Shown: piece after piece, positions 22,320-33,835 of the stretch
Layout: each line of letters begins with the position of its first letter
How positions within the stretch are numbered: the stretch's first letter is position 1
NCBI RefSeq assembly: GCF_964340395.1
Contig: NC_135554.1
Coordinates: forward strand, 23,658,092 to 23,722,091
DNA: 64,000 nucleotides
Source of the DNA: Glandiceps talaboti
Taxonomy: Eukaryota > Hemichordata > Enteropneusta > Spengelidae
Reading direction: 5' to 3'
Made by a program: the position numbers and the translations under genes
The notes under the pieces: generated by a model
The model's database searches: none
The model's input: the letters and a program-made list of their open reading frames with translations, nothing else
Told to the model about the DNA's origin: nothing

Positions 22320-23660
22320 CAGCTCTTGTTTCATTGTAATTGGTATTCAAGTCATAGAGAGAGATATGTCAATAGGCAATGAATCATTAGATATTGTTCC
22401 CCAATATTTTTCGTTCAGCCAATTAAAAACTAGTGATCTAAGGGGCCTTGTCACTACGAGTTCCCAGATGAGTAGTGGCAAAAAAATTCTTAGGTCAGGA
22501 TTATTTTTTGGATGAAGAAAAATACCGGGGAATAATATAGTTGTACCTTTGCAAGCCACAAAATAATGGTGATTTGGAATGTTCTAATTCATATTTCAAG
22601 CATCGCAGAACCAAGTACATAGATACGGGTTGTGGTGACTCAAAACAACCAAGGTATGTAGTACATATGTTCTGTTCAAAGACAATAAATTGACATGATC
22701 ATGGTATAATTCATTGTTATACAGCTGTCATTATTATCAAAGGACAAAATTAGTAACTTTATCAAAACAAATAGTTTCCATGTCAATTTAGATATCAATA
22801 TTACTAATATCTATCTTACTGTCATGTTTATTGTAATTTATATTCAAATCTTAAAGAGTAATCATTCAATATGCAATGAATAATAATTACGTGATTATTA
22901 TCAGAAAACTCAGGCTTTGTGTCTTTATATCAAATAGTTTCCAAAAAAAAATAAAAACCATAAAAATTACCAATATTATAAATATGTTTTCATTATGATT
23001 AATATTGAGAGAATTATCTTTCAATATGTAAGGAATAATGGCTATAATTTTTATCAAATGATAAAGTTCAACAAAGAGTTGGTGGCTTTATCAACACAAA
23101 TAGTATCTGTGTGCAAACCTCTTACTCCCAAGGGGATATTTGTTTGTACACAACTAAGTACAAGTTGGGAGAAAGAGCATTTAAGACTGAAAAAAAAATT
23201 ACCAAGATAATTTTTTCATTATAATGACATTCAAATTATTGAGAGGGTTGTCTTTCTATATGCAGTGAATAAATAATTATTACAGTTTTTATCCGAAGAT
23301 GAAGTTCATCAAAGGGCTTTTGTGTTCATATATATATATATCATGTAAAATTAAATTAAAAAATGATAATTTACCAATATGTGTCTGACTTTCATTTCAT
23401 TGTAACTGATATTCAAATCTTGGAGGTGTTCTTTCAATATGTAATAAATTAAAATTATGACGAGAAGAGTTCAGCAAAAGGTTAATGTCTTTACAAAGAC
23501 AAATAGTGTCTTGCAAAAATTAAGAATAAAATATTATACTTTCATCATAATTGATATTCAGATCTTTACTGGTGTTATCTTTCCATAATTAATAATTATA
23601 ATTATCAGGAGAAGGTTCAGTAAAGGTTAGTGTCTTTATTGTCACACTATTACTAGTATT
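22320..23660 (+). repeat. AT-rich satellite-like array, about 5-6 degenerate units
   Basis: Units of about 160-200 bp carry TTTCATTGTAACTGATATTC, AAATCTTGGAG, TCTTTCAATATGTAATAA, ATCAGGAGAAGTTCAGCAAA, GGTTAGTGTCTTTAT and CAAATAGTTTCC. Anchors are near 22330, 22838, 22990, 23216, 23390 and 23545. The first unit is split by the inverted-repeat element at 22392-22540. A nearly exact further unit sits 4.7 kb away at 28150-28240. Confidence 0.7.
22392..22540. mobile_element. ATTCCCC inverted-repeat element, short copy
   Basis: It begins TTGTTCCCCAATATTTTTCG and ends GAAGAAAAATACCGGGGAAT, with a middle GGGGCCTTGTCACTACGAGT. It is inserted in a minisatellite unit, which dates it after that array. 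Related to copies at 33836 and 56205. Confidence 0.7.
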
Positions 23661-23796
23661 ACATTTTGACATTATTCAAATTACATGTGTATGTATGTGA
23701 TGTGGATAGACTATGGTAATCGGGTTTGAAAATAAAGAATTTCCCCTGAGTTCTGTATTAGGTTTGATGAATCATTTATGAAACATTCGATGTTAT

Positions 23797-23862
23797 GTAG
23801 TTTGTGTGTAGTTTGGGAGTAGTTTGTATGTAGTTTGTGTGTAGTTTGTGTGTAGTTTGTGC
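23797..23862 (+). repeat. Ten-base microsatellite-like run
   Basis: Repeats of TAGTTTGTGTG and variants, about six copies. A minus-strand frame of 126 codons (23776-24156) runs through this and the TCTG run and is a low-complexity artefact. Confidence 0.8.
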
Positions 23863-24002
23863 TGTGTTAGAATTTAAGGATGATGTGAAGTAGCATCCAC
23901 CTAAGAATAACAAGACGTAGATATCAAAATAAACGTCATTGTTGAATTTTTTCCATATATGTATAATAACACAGAGATGATGTGATAAGATTGATTTGTT
24001 AA

Positions 24003-24083
24003 ATCTGTCTGTCTGTTTCTGGCTGTTTGTCCGTCTGTCTGCCTGTCTACCATTGTCTGTCTGTATATTCATCTGTCCATCCA

Positions 24084-24124
<41 letters not shown>

Positions 24125-24240
24125 ACACCATTGTGCCATGCATCAGTCAGTTTCATTCAAACATTGTAGAAAGATTAAGGTAATATGGGACTTCTAATAT
24201 TTCTATCTGTCAGTCCATCCGTCCGTCCGTCCATCCATCC
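24003..24240 (+). repeat. TCTG and TCCG/TCCA tetranucleotide runs
   Basis: A TCTG/CTGT run lies at 24003-24125, purest at 24087-24122, and a CCGT/CCAT run at 24214-24240. Simple repeats with no other role visible. Confidence 0.85.
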
Positions 24241-24727
24241 AGCACTGTTTCTCTGCCGTTATTGGTGATCGCATTCAAACTTTCCGCTTTCATCAAACTT
24301 TGATCTAGATGTTACTATGCATTGACTGACGAAAAAATAGTGTAATGCATGAATTTAAAAAATCTTTGCACTTTCAAAGAAGCAATATGTCATAAGGTGA
24401 CAATTTATACAGTGAATCAGAAGAAAGAAAACAGCATGAATGCTTTTGATATTTGCATTCAACATTGTTGAGTTTTCATGTTTCTAACAGGTGAAATGAG
24501 ACTAAAAAATCTAATGATAATATGCATGTATGCTGTACAGTCTGCAATATAGCCATATGCCATTAACATATTTATTTTGGTACATGAAAAATTTGGTAGA
24601 ATAGCAATTTAGGATATGTCAGGTCACACTTTTATTTGGTGGATAGTGCAAGAGGAAAGTAGACACTATATATACATGTAGGCATAATTTACTCATCTGG
24701 TCAGTCTGTCTGCTGTATTCAGTGACA
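24241..24727. other. AT-rich DNA, nothing gene-like
   Basis: No recognised feature. It ends at the left terminus of the hAT-like segment. Confidence 0.4.
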
Positions 24728-24889
24728 CAGGTGAACAAATCCACTGGTCCTGGGTCCGGGACTAGTGGGCGGACCACACAAATTTGACCTTGTCTGGTCC
24801 ATCGGACCAGTGCCTTACTGTTAAGGTATCTGTGTGGGCTAGGACGTCAGGTGAATTTATCAATAAAACTATGTAAATCCACTCATACA

Positions 24890-26800
24890 TATTTATTTAG
24901 ACGCATTGGAGTCGGAACTAGCAAAGGGCATACCGTCAATAAGCAGTAACACAGCCACAAACTTTGACTGATTAAGAGTAATTGACATTTTGCTGGGGAG
25001 TCTGATGCGCCCTCTACGACAAATTCCTGAGTAACACACACACGGGGAGTGTGAGAGTCTGCCGTAAAGATGTTTTAGTATTTTAAATGCCTGACTGTAA
25101 AACGTTGAGTGTCGGCATTTTTGTCAATTGTTATAAATTTAAAGACGAAAAAAAAAAGTTTGATGGATGACAATTTTTTTGTCATCGTGAGCATGTGCTT
25201 CTGACAGAATCAGGTGCCCGCAGAAGTATCGCCCACACTCCGAGTTTAGCGTAAGTTCAGAAGTACGGCGTCGATGTATTATGTACACACGTGTACACGA
25301 TCTCAAGTCAAATGATTTTCCTTCCACGTTTTGTTTTTCAAAATTCGGTGAAGGCTGTTTTATGATTGATTAAACTTGTTCTATTTCCAAAAGCCACGGT
25401 GTCATCTCTGAAAGCCGGGGCAGTCAATCTTAACTAAACTACATGTATTACTATTCACGTCGTATTCGTTTCTAGACTAAAAGACAAATATAACATCACC
25501 GTCACATGTGCGAGTACGAGTTCATATCGATACAACCACAAGCGATGTATTTCAAAACAAATGCATGCGGTACGGTGAATACTGATCGAGCCAGGTTTGG
25601 TCTCCGTAGCGGTAAATATAATCCCAGTATGTCTCTACGATGTTAGTCGATGTCATGACTAGCTGATAGTGCCAACAAATATTGAACATTTTATGAACGG
25701 CTTAGATACATTTTAAGAGTCGCTTTCCTGAATAAAACAACCATTTTCAGATTGCATGCCGACATGGGCGACACATCAAGTAATCAAAGACACAACAACA
25801 AACAAATCCAAAGCAACTGTGTTTATTTATAGCAATCTGCGGATGGAAATCATGATTTTCCCAGGGAATGATACGTAACACACGTCAATATTACACTGAG
25901 GACCTAACTGAAACATTGAAACATTTCAATTTTGCTCACATTGTACATTTGAGTCGTCATGGACTATCGAACAGGCAATTTCAGGAACGACGATTTGCAT
26001 CATACTCATAGACCTCATGTTTGCTTGTACCGCGCCGTTCACACGTGTGAGCTCACACTGTAGGCAAACTCGCTCTAGCTCTGTCTTCTTGGGCTAATGG
26101 AATGCGTATGGTTGCCTGCAGACACAAATTTATGGTTGTCTGCAGACACAATTTTTTCTATGTAATTTTTATTGAAAATGCGTAAAATACATAAGATTTG
26201 CTGTAGTCCGGTGCGTAGTTTCAGAGGGAGTAATTCGAAACTCTAGTCTGACAATTGTCCTCCAAGGTCATATTCATAATCTACCGTCACCCCGCGGCCC
26301 CGCACGTACAAGCATGACTAGAAGATATGATCACACGGAAACACTGTCCCTCCATTCTCAGCCAAGGCCTCGTAACGAAGTTTGGAACGTCTTTTACCTA
26401 TTTTCGTTTTCGGCATCGTGGTAGTGTATGCCAAATATGGTAGTGAGTCTTCAAGGGTTGTCCAGCGGCAGCTAAAAGTTTTCATAACACGCTGTAGAAA
26501 GTCCTGAGCGACCGTATGCTCCGTATTGAAATCAAAGATACGCATGCGCAATATGCATGAGTTTGTTGATGTCCCCCTAGCCTTGACACAGTTGATCGCA
26601 TTACCGTAACGCTACATATTAGCAATGTAAGCGGCCATATATCAGAGTGTTAACCTGTTTTCAAGCCATATTACGATTTTTATTCATTCTAGAGGGTTCA
26701 AAGAGACAGAATCACTTTACGCGTTCGCAAGTATTGTTTTTACAAGTACCGCGAAATGGTCGCGAAGTTGTCAAAAAATGGGATTTTTTTGCCTTTTTGA
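24890..26800. other. CpG-dense island inside the hAT-like segment
   Basis: CpGs are several times commoner here than in the surrounding tens of kilobases (by eye), for example CACCGTCACATGTGCGAGTACG near 25499 and CACCCCGCGGCCCCGCACG near 26287. A small 24-bp duplication with GTCTGCAGACACAA lies at 26108-26155. It could be a younger insertion not yet depleted of CpG by methylation, or an unmethylated regulatory region. Confidence 0.5.
26318..26551 (-). other. Short minus-strand open frame, unrecognised
   Basis: 77 codons starting MRMRIFDFNTEH; an internal ATG starts MPKTKIGKRRSKLRYEALAE. The basic stretch KIGKRRSKLR could suit a nuclear or DNA-binding protein, but no domain is recognised. 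An AATAAA lies about 150 bases downstream on the same strand (near 26170). It sits within the CpG-dense interior of the hAT-like segment, so a transposase remnant or captured exon is possible. Chance is also possible. Confidence 0.15.
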
Positions 26801-27491
26801 CCATTTAGAACGTTTCTTCATTTTACTCGTTCTAGCTTATTATACATGCTAGGGAATTCGGGTTTGTTTTATTTGATAATTGAGATGAAGGACGAGAAAC
26901 TGGTTAGAGGGATTTTTTGTTAGTGAAACAGGCACTCGGCAATACTTTGTTGAAAATGGGGTACGCATACAACAAAATTTGCCTTTTTGACAATTAATTT
27001 GAAGCATTTTGGATCAAAATTTCAAAATTTTGTCTAGACAGATTTTGACATGTATATTTATGATCACAACTGTAAAAAAAAAATTAAAAAAAAATCAAAA
27101 TTGCCTATTACAGAGTGGAAAATATGAAAAATATGATATAATAATATACACAGGTGTCAAATTTCATCATAATTTAAACAAACTCTACTTTAATGTTTTT
27201 AATGTTATGATGAATATTAAAGGGACAAACTCAGAAAATTTGGTGTCAATATCTTTATTTTTAACAAAGTTACAACAATATTTCTACAATAAAGAATTGG
27301 ATGAAAAATAGCCTATACAACAACCTTAATAACTATGTTAAAAAGTCGTCTGAATATACAGATTCATAGGTTAGATTTAATGTTTCACATTAGCGGGACC
27401 TGGGAGCACTAATTCTTTCAGCAGGACCACTGGATTTTTTAAGGCACTGGTCCGGGGACCACTAGTTCACAAAATGATTTGTTCACCCCTG

Positions 27492-28149
27492 TAAACACCT
27501 TTCTATATACATGTATGACAACTCCTAAGTATGTTAGCAGGTCCTGTTTCCGCAGAAAAAGCCTCTGCGCGTCTTCAGGTAAAATAAATTGAGCCCTGTT
27601 ACGACAACAGTATCTTGAACATGCAAGAACAATATGTGGTATAATTTGTAGTTAATGTTTTTGAACAAAAGTGTTAACTCAAATATTTTCTAATATCTTT
27701 ATTAAACAATAAGGTGTTAAGATCAATATTGACTGTTTGCCCAAAAAATTATTTTAAAAAAACCAAGTAAATTCGAAACTATAATCACTTGTTTGTCCAT
27801 TCTTTTATGAGTCCTGTATCTCTGGGACCAAACACACATCCATGATGTACCTTTAGTTTAGTCCTAGAGTTTTTACTTACTTGTTATGTTATGTGATTAT
27901 TTATTAAGATGTCCTATGTGGACTCAACAAATTATACAGTACTTAAATAAAATTGACAAAAAAAGAGCCACATCCAGCCCTCTGACTTATAGGACCCAAA
28001 GAATATCAAATTAAATACAGAAATGAATAAATAAATAAATAAAAATCACATACATCATAGTTGTAAATAAAGGTTTTCCTATGGCCTTTAATACTTAAAA
28101 AGTGTGTAGTATCAATGGGAAATTATATCATGAAATACTAACAAGAAAA
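27492..28149. other. AT-rich DNA with a small AAAT run
   Basis: An AATA run at 28023-28044. No gene-like feature. Confidence 0.45.
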
Positions 28150-28240
28150 TTGTGAAATTACCAATATGTGTCTGACTTTCATTTCATTGTAACTGATATT
28201 CAAATCTTGGAGGTGTTCTTTCAATATGTGATAAATGGAA
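28150..28240 (+). repeat. Detached unit of the 22.3-23.65 kb array
   Basis: About 80 bases nearly identical to 23370-23450, including TTACCAATATGTGTCTGACT and CAAATCTTGGAGGTGTTCTT. It is far more alike than neighbouring units in the main array, so the separation or copying is recent. Confidence 0.8.
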
Positions 28241-28609
28241 GAAGGATTTTAAGATATGTTAGCACAGCGAGAGCATTGAGAATGATATCAATTATTAATA
28301 ATTATGGTGTACTTTATGGTAGAGAAAACTGATATTGTTGATAAGCATGTTTTTGGATATATTTATTTCATGACAAAGTTGGTAAAATCGAAATCTGGAA
28401 CATGTAATTTTTATTAACACTGAAATAGAGCATGTAACTGGAGATGAATGCCTAGAGAATTAGAAAGATGTGTCCAGGTACCGAACTATTCACAAATTAA
28501 TGTACTTACAGCCTACACATATTTTTGTTAGTTTGCTAATCAACATTGTATGAACCAGGTCTGTTGCATGTCCATGTAGAGTACATTTACTCTGATTTGC
28601 AGCAGTCTG

Positions 28610-29140
28610 GAAGGTTCAAAACTACGTTCTGAGCTCTAATGTGGACACATTAGAAGGATTTTAGAAGTGTAACTTGTAAGCTTTGTAGCCAGGTATGTTG
28701 ATTTTTAGAAAGATTGCAGCACTAACTTTTAATATGTACACATTATTGAGATGCAGAAGTGAACACTTCGTAGCCAGTTATGTTTATTATTAGAAAGATT
28801 TCAGTACTAACTTTTGAAGTTCTAATAATGTACACATCATTGAGTATGTACACATCATTGAGATGCAGAAGTGAACACTTTGTAGCCAGGTATGTTGACT
28901 TTAGAAAGATCTCAGTTCTAACTTTTGAAGCTCTAATATGTACACATCTACGAGATCGAGATGCAGAAGTGAACACTTTGCAGCCACAAAACTTACAAGC
29001 CTCTAATGTGGTGCATCACAAGGATTCAGAAGTGTACACGTTGTAGCCAGGTATGTTGACTTCAGAACTAAGTTCCATTCACTAATGTGAACACATGATA
29101 GATAGAAGTTTATGCACTGTTGCCAGGTATGTTGTTCTTT
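28610..29140 (+). repeat. Minisatellite, about 5 units of 80-110 bp
   Basis: Shared unit words: TTTGTAGCCAGGTATGTTGA, TTTAGAAAGATTTCAG, CTAACTTTTGAAGCTCTAAT, ATGTACACATCATTGAG and GATGCAGAAGTGAACAC. Unit anchors near 28680, 28770, 28880, 28978, 29040 and 29119. Short frames on both strands here arise from the repeat. Confidence 0.8.
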
Positions 29141-29702
29141 TAGTGGTCCAGTTCCAGGATACCATCTGAAAAAGACAAACATATTAATGTGGGTCACAAT
29201 GATAAAACTAGGTTTTCTTGTGAGACACTACACAGTAGGGGATATTAAGGAAACACTAAATTTTGGTACATCACATTCACAAGAAATTGTTGTAGCTAGT
29301 GTGTCAACTCAGAAGTCAACCCCCAGTTGTGTTACATTCAAGTGAATTTAGCAGTTGAATCTTGTTTTTGGAAGACTGATGAACTCTGATCTTGATGCAA
29401 TGAGAGTAAGTCATGTAGTAGAAACTCTTCATCTAGTCATGGATTTTTATAGTTTCCAAAACTCACTTTTGAGATTGATGCTACATGTCCTTCAGTTGTG
29501 TGTTTGGCATGGATGGAAATGACAGTTGCATATCTCAAATTGAATGTTTAAAATCTGTCGATGGAAAGACTTAGATTGTCATTATTTACTATACACTGTT
29601 TTTCACACTAGGTATTTAATGTTTATATATCGTTTTTTGTCCCCATGAAATGAGACATAAATGACAAATTTAAAGAAATAGAACTCTGTGGTCAGAAAAT
29701 TA
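29141..29702. other. AT-rich DNA containing dispersed repeat E, copy 1
   Basis: 29205-29290 (TTTTCTTGTGAGACACTACA, AGTAGGGGATATTAAGG, CACTAAATTTTGG) matches 34415-34500, and in reverse 35825-35900 and 36025-36090. Otherwise featureless. Confidence 0.5.
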
Positions 29703-29821
29703 ATTGCTTGGCAAAACTATGGAAAAAAGTTGGCCCAGAACAAAAGAATGGTCCCTTGTAATCCTTATTAAGATAACACTAATGGTTGACTCAGGATTGA
29801 AACATAGGCCTTTAAAGTGGA
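29703..29821 (+). repeat. Fold-back family B, single arm
   Basis: TTGCTTGGCAAAACTATGGA, AAAGTTGGCCCAGAACAAAA, TTGTAATCCTTATTAAG and ATAGGCCTTTAAAGT correspond to one arm of 5195-5510. Confidence 0.6.
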
Positions 29822-31025
29822 ATTTGTTGGGGAGAAGAAATACATTAGTACATGGTGACTAGTTTGTGATAGTGTGGTAACAAAAGTGGGCGTAGAGGTA
29901 GATGTACTATATGGTATGAATAGACCTGACAGAAACAGAACACATCCATTGCTATACAAGCATGATTTATTGCAGGGGGTAGGATAAAGTTATTGAGACT
30001 AGTTTGTCTAAAGATAAAGGGTATCTCAAATCAAATTTATCACCTAGTAAGTCATACTTTATTGTGAATGTATGACCTTAGGAGAACGTTTGGGGACGTG
30101 AAGTGATGCAGAACTAATGGGGGAGATAGATTTAACCACCCACCCTCCCATTTGATAGACCAAGTCACTTTGTGGTTTATTCATCCGGAATAGTCAACTT
30201 TAGAGAGGTGAGGTAAGGGGGCGTACAGTGGGGGTAGGTTTAAATTTGTACATAAGAGTATGAAAGTAGTGAGCATGCAAATACATTGTAAATCACTGCC
30301 TAGTGACTTGGTTTGTAAATTTGTAAATAGTGCATGAGTGTGAAATTTTAGCCCATCACACACACACATATACATAACACATATGGGTGTGGAATGATAG
30401 TATTATACAGCTGCCACCCATGGTGACCATAACATTTTAGAGTGGGATAACATTATGGTAACTATTTATTGACATTTGCAGAGCTCACTTTTACTGTGAC
30501 ATATTGCCGTTGGTGTACATACATCATTGTTGAACAAAAGGTACACATTGAAAATGAACTAGTTTACTGTAAAGTTGCAACAGCACCGTACAATGACATG
30601 ATTCCAAACTAACTAACTAAAGGGGGTAACTTTCATGCCAGCTGGGAAAGGGATAGGTTCCAGGCCAGCACAGCAGGAAAGGGGTGTTTCCACAGTTGCA
30701 AGGGGAGGTTAGTAGTATATTGTGCAGGTACTAGGGAGAGTCTTATGGTGAAAAGTTACAAAATTGAGAGAAAATCTTGTTTGTGAATACATATGTGTTC
30801 TGTGGTTGATTTTTGGTAGGCCTCCAAGACACCTGAAAATATTATACTTGAAAGAAGGATACACATGTAAGATTTAGTGTTTATGAAATTATAAAGAACG
30901 AAATGTAAATATATTACCCAAATCTATTCATATAAAACTCCTATAAAGTGAAATATACAGTAGAACTAACAACTACAACATTCAAATTTCAGTGTAGTGT
31001 TCTGAGATAATATTTGGCTTGTGGC
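29822..31025. other. AT-rich DNA, nothing gene-like
   Basis: No exon or repeat recognised. Short minus-strand frames (29768-29959, 30181-30375) lack motifs. Confidence 0.4.
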
Positions 31026-31160
31026 GTACTGTACTGTGCTGTACTGTACTGTACTGTACTGTGATGTACTGTACTGTACTGTACTGTACTGTACTGTACT
31101 GTACTGTACTGTACTGTGATGTACTGTACTGTACTGTACTGTACTGTACTGTACTGTACT
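31026..31160 (+). repeat. TACTG pentanucleotide repeat
   Basis: About 27 copies of TACTG, with TGCTG or TGATG variants. On the minus strand it encodes a periodic YSTVQ frame, which is a repeat artefact. Confidence 0.95.
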
Positions 31161-31752
31161 CTCTCCAAGGAGTTATGTTATGATAGGTTTTGTATCTAAA
31201 AAACATATTATGTCATCCCTAGGCTAATATTTTAGTTTCTTCACCTCAGAGATAATTAAATTTTATCATGAAATGTGAGGTTGGTTATATACGTGTTAGA
31301 TGTAAATAGCATATGTGTTGTATGTTATTGGTATTGTTGGTTTGCAAGGTCACATTTCATTGGGTTTTTTTTTTTTGTCTGAGGCAGACAGAGAAACATG
31401 GGCCATCCCAAAGTATTGAGGAAAGTGCCACTTTGTTGTTACTCCACCCAAGTGACTTTTTGTTGAGTGGTAATAAAAGTGTTACAGAAATGACAATTGG
31501 ATAGGATTTGTTACCAGGTTGAGAAGACTTCAGTGGTGTTCCTGTCTCATTGTGGTATAAATCTGACAACTAAGTATTGTTCAATTTGTCAAATCTAACA
31601 TATGCATGAAAGATTTATGTGGTGCTCTATGAAGTACAAGTGTATGTACAGTAAGTGACGTCATACTAAACAACTTTCAGTTCACGATTTTGAAAAGGTT
31701 TCTTTCATTTAGGTTGTCCATTCATCCATATGTATGAGTTGTTTTTCTACAG
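31161..31752. other. AT-rich DNA, nothing gene-like
   Basis: A T10 run at about 31366-31376. No other feature. Confidence 0.4.
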
Positions 31753-31779
31753 AGATTTTGGCTTGGGTGGTACTATCAG
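31753..31779 (+). other. Candidate 27-base microexon
   Basis: A strong acceptor (GAGTTGTTTTTCTACAG) and a CAG|GTAGGT donor bracket 27 bases, a multiple of three. All three frames are open (RFWLGWYYQ, DFGLGGTIR, ILAWVVLSG), so there is no frame evidence. Confidence 0.15.
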
Positions 31780-32271
31780 GTAGGTTGCTGAAACTGGAAA
31801 TGTTATAAAAATTTTGGGGTGTTAATTTCACCTATGTTTTGACATGTTCACTCACATGATATGTTTATGTCTGCACTGTACAGTCATCAACAGTGGACAA
31901 GATTTTTAGTTCATAATGCGGCAATGTTTCTATTAGATATGTGATTTTTGCTGTGCTTGAGTAGGCTAGAGATCCTTACTAGTGTCTTTGTTAACATTGA
32001 AGACTGTGTCTCTCTAAAGCCTGTTTGGTTCATTTACCACAGAAAACAGTTGGACATGTTTCGTTAACATAAAGGCCTACTTCACATTAGGGTTAAAATC
32101 TGGACATGAAATACATTTGTTAGCCACATGATATTAGGATTAAAATGTAAAAACTAAAATATGTACCAGTACTGTAGTCACTTTTAGTTAGGATTACAAT
32201 CTAGGTGTCAAATATGTTTGTTAGTCACTATGGATTATGATTTATATCTAGGTGGGAAATACAGACAATTG
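31780..32271. other. AT-rich DNA, nothing gene-like
   Basis: Degenerate repeats of TTAGGATTAMAATCTAGG-like words occur at about 32085-32250. No exon. Confidence 0.35.
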
Positions 32272-32377
32272 TTCAGCAGAGCTATAGAAAAAATTGGCAT
32301 AGAATGAAAGAATTATCCTATGTAATCCTAATTAGTACTAATGCATTGGCCTGGAATTGAAACATGTCCCTTAAATT
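32272..32377 (+). repeat. Fold-back family B, single arm
   Basis: GCAGAGCTATAGAAAAAATT, TGGCATAGAATGAAAGAA, ATCCTATGTAATCCTAATTA and GAAACATGTCCCTTAAA align to one arm of 5195-5510. Confidence 0.55.
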
Positions 32378-32537
32378 TAAAGGAGGTATACATCAATGCA
32401 AATTTTGTTGTCATTAAGAGTTTTAAATTGTGTATCTAGCATAGTGTATACACCCCTTACTTTGATTAAAATTACCTACAAGCACAACCTACAATCTCAC
32501 CTAAAAATCATTAGATAGATGGATGGGAGATGTCAAT

Positions 32538-32632
32538 ATGCAAATTTATTTAAATTTGGTTGGTATGCAAATTATATTTAAATTTGGTTGATATGTTAAT
32601 TATATTTAAATTTGATTGGTATGCAAATTATT
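32538..32632 (+). repeat. Approximately 30-bp tandem repeat carrying ATGCAAAT octamers
   Basis: Four units with the pattern ATGCAAATTATATTTAAATT then TGGTTGAT. Three of the four contain ATGCAAAT, the POU/Oct-factor octamer (established knowledge); the third reads ATGTTAAT. It could be a real homotypic cluster or just AT-rich tandem DNA. Confidence 0.75.
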
Positions 32633-33835
32633 TGTGAGTTTCGATATTATCTCCGAACACTGGTTCAGTCTTTTGTTGACCTACATGGCTTAGGTGTTAG
32701 TTAATTGCTCAATATAAAGAGAATTATTACAACGATCACTCTAGATAATTGATTATATGCTTATTCAAATGTTAACATTTTGTGTAACAGTGTAGTAGCT
32801 GTGAGAGGGTTTGGCCAGACAGACCTTGGGCTAAGTGGATTCTCAATGCAGTACCACAAAGGCAGGATGACAGGTATATCATGATTTATAAGTCAGACTA
32901 CCAGCTTTACTGGACTCGTGGTAGAATTGTTTCACGTAGAGCTTCAATCCATAAAAAGCTTAGTTTGAGCTGTTGGGGCCCAAGAGACGGTATCGTAGAA
33001 TTTCATGTATGTTGTATGGTAACCGTGGCAATGCACTGTGTTGGGTTACTCGAACTTTCAAGAAGTATTAGATGATCATGGAAGTATAACCCCCCCCAAT
33101 GGTGTGATATACCAATTCATACCTCCTGTCACATGTGACTAGACTCCGAGGTAGGTCGTTTTCAGCTAATTTTCGGTTGGAATTTATCTTTCTGATGAGG
33201 ATTGTCAATAAGGAGAGGTTGAAAACTGAACACTCAGTAGTAAGTTGAACTGCCTGTGCATTATATAAACTTTGTAATTTGTATGATCTACCAAGCTGAT
33301 GAATATTTTGGTCTTTAGTTGGTGTGCTCACTCACTTTTCAGATCCATGTTAACAGTCAATGGTGATTTGGTAAAATTCAAGCTGTTTTCCCATAAACCC
33401 TCATATATTTGGTGGGGGTGATAAAAATGACTTGGGTAGATTTTATCAACATACTACCATTAGCAAAAAAGCTTTGTTTTGGCCAAAAGTCTATTATATA
33501 CATGTAGCTTTCTTGGTCAAAGCAAACTTATTTCTGTATTCTACATTTATTTTTTTGGACTAAATTTACCACTTTTTCCTTTATATATAATATAAAATGC
33601 ATTTACTAATGAATTGATTTATTTGAATACTGAATATGGACTGCAAAGTTTGACATAAACAAGAACTCTGACTGCCCTTTTTATAAAATGTGAACATTTT
33701 CTGTTTTCTGTCACCCATCCTGTCTAGACTAGACATGTAAATTGTATAAAGTGGCCATAAAACTTGAAAGGTTGTAGACCTTACTATTCTTGAAGGTTTA
33801 GTAAGTCGACATAAGGTTAAATTGATTATATCATG
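32633..33835. other. AT-rich DNA with a few CpGs near 32900-33060
   Basis: Open frames at 32881-33075 (plus) and 33068-33331 (minus) have no recognisable motif. A C8 run lies near 33091. Confidence 0.35.

Larger units (their letters stand above)
24728..27491. mobile_element. hAT-like segment with about 90-bp imperfect terminal inverted repeats
   Basis: The left end reads CAGGTGAACAAATC, then ACTAGTGGGCGGACC and CGGACCAGTGCCTTA. The right end, reverse-complemented, reads CAGGGGTGAACAAATC, then ACTAGTGGTCCCCGGACC and CAGTGCCTTAAAA. The elements occur in the same order. A CAGGGGTG terminus is typical of hAT transposons (established knowledge). The adjoining 8-bp flanks (CAGTGACA and TAAACACC) do not form a clean target duplication. 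The interior, 2.7 kb, has no frame longer than about 77 codons and no recognisable hAT transposase, so this is a non-autonomous or decayed element. Confidence 0.5.

Noticed and set aside
22320-23660. CRISPR-like array of regular repeats
   Set aside because: Unit lengths are irregular, there is no conserved short repeat with unique spacers, and the DNA is eukaryotic.
23776-24156. 126-codon minus-strand open frame with Thr/Asp/Arg/Gln repeats
   Set aside because: Produced by the TCTG and TAGTTTGTGTG runs.
30982-31206. Minus-strand YSTVQ repeat frame
   Set aside because: Translation of the TACTG pentanucleotide repeat.
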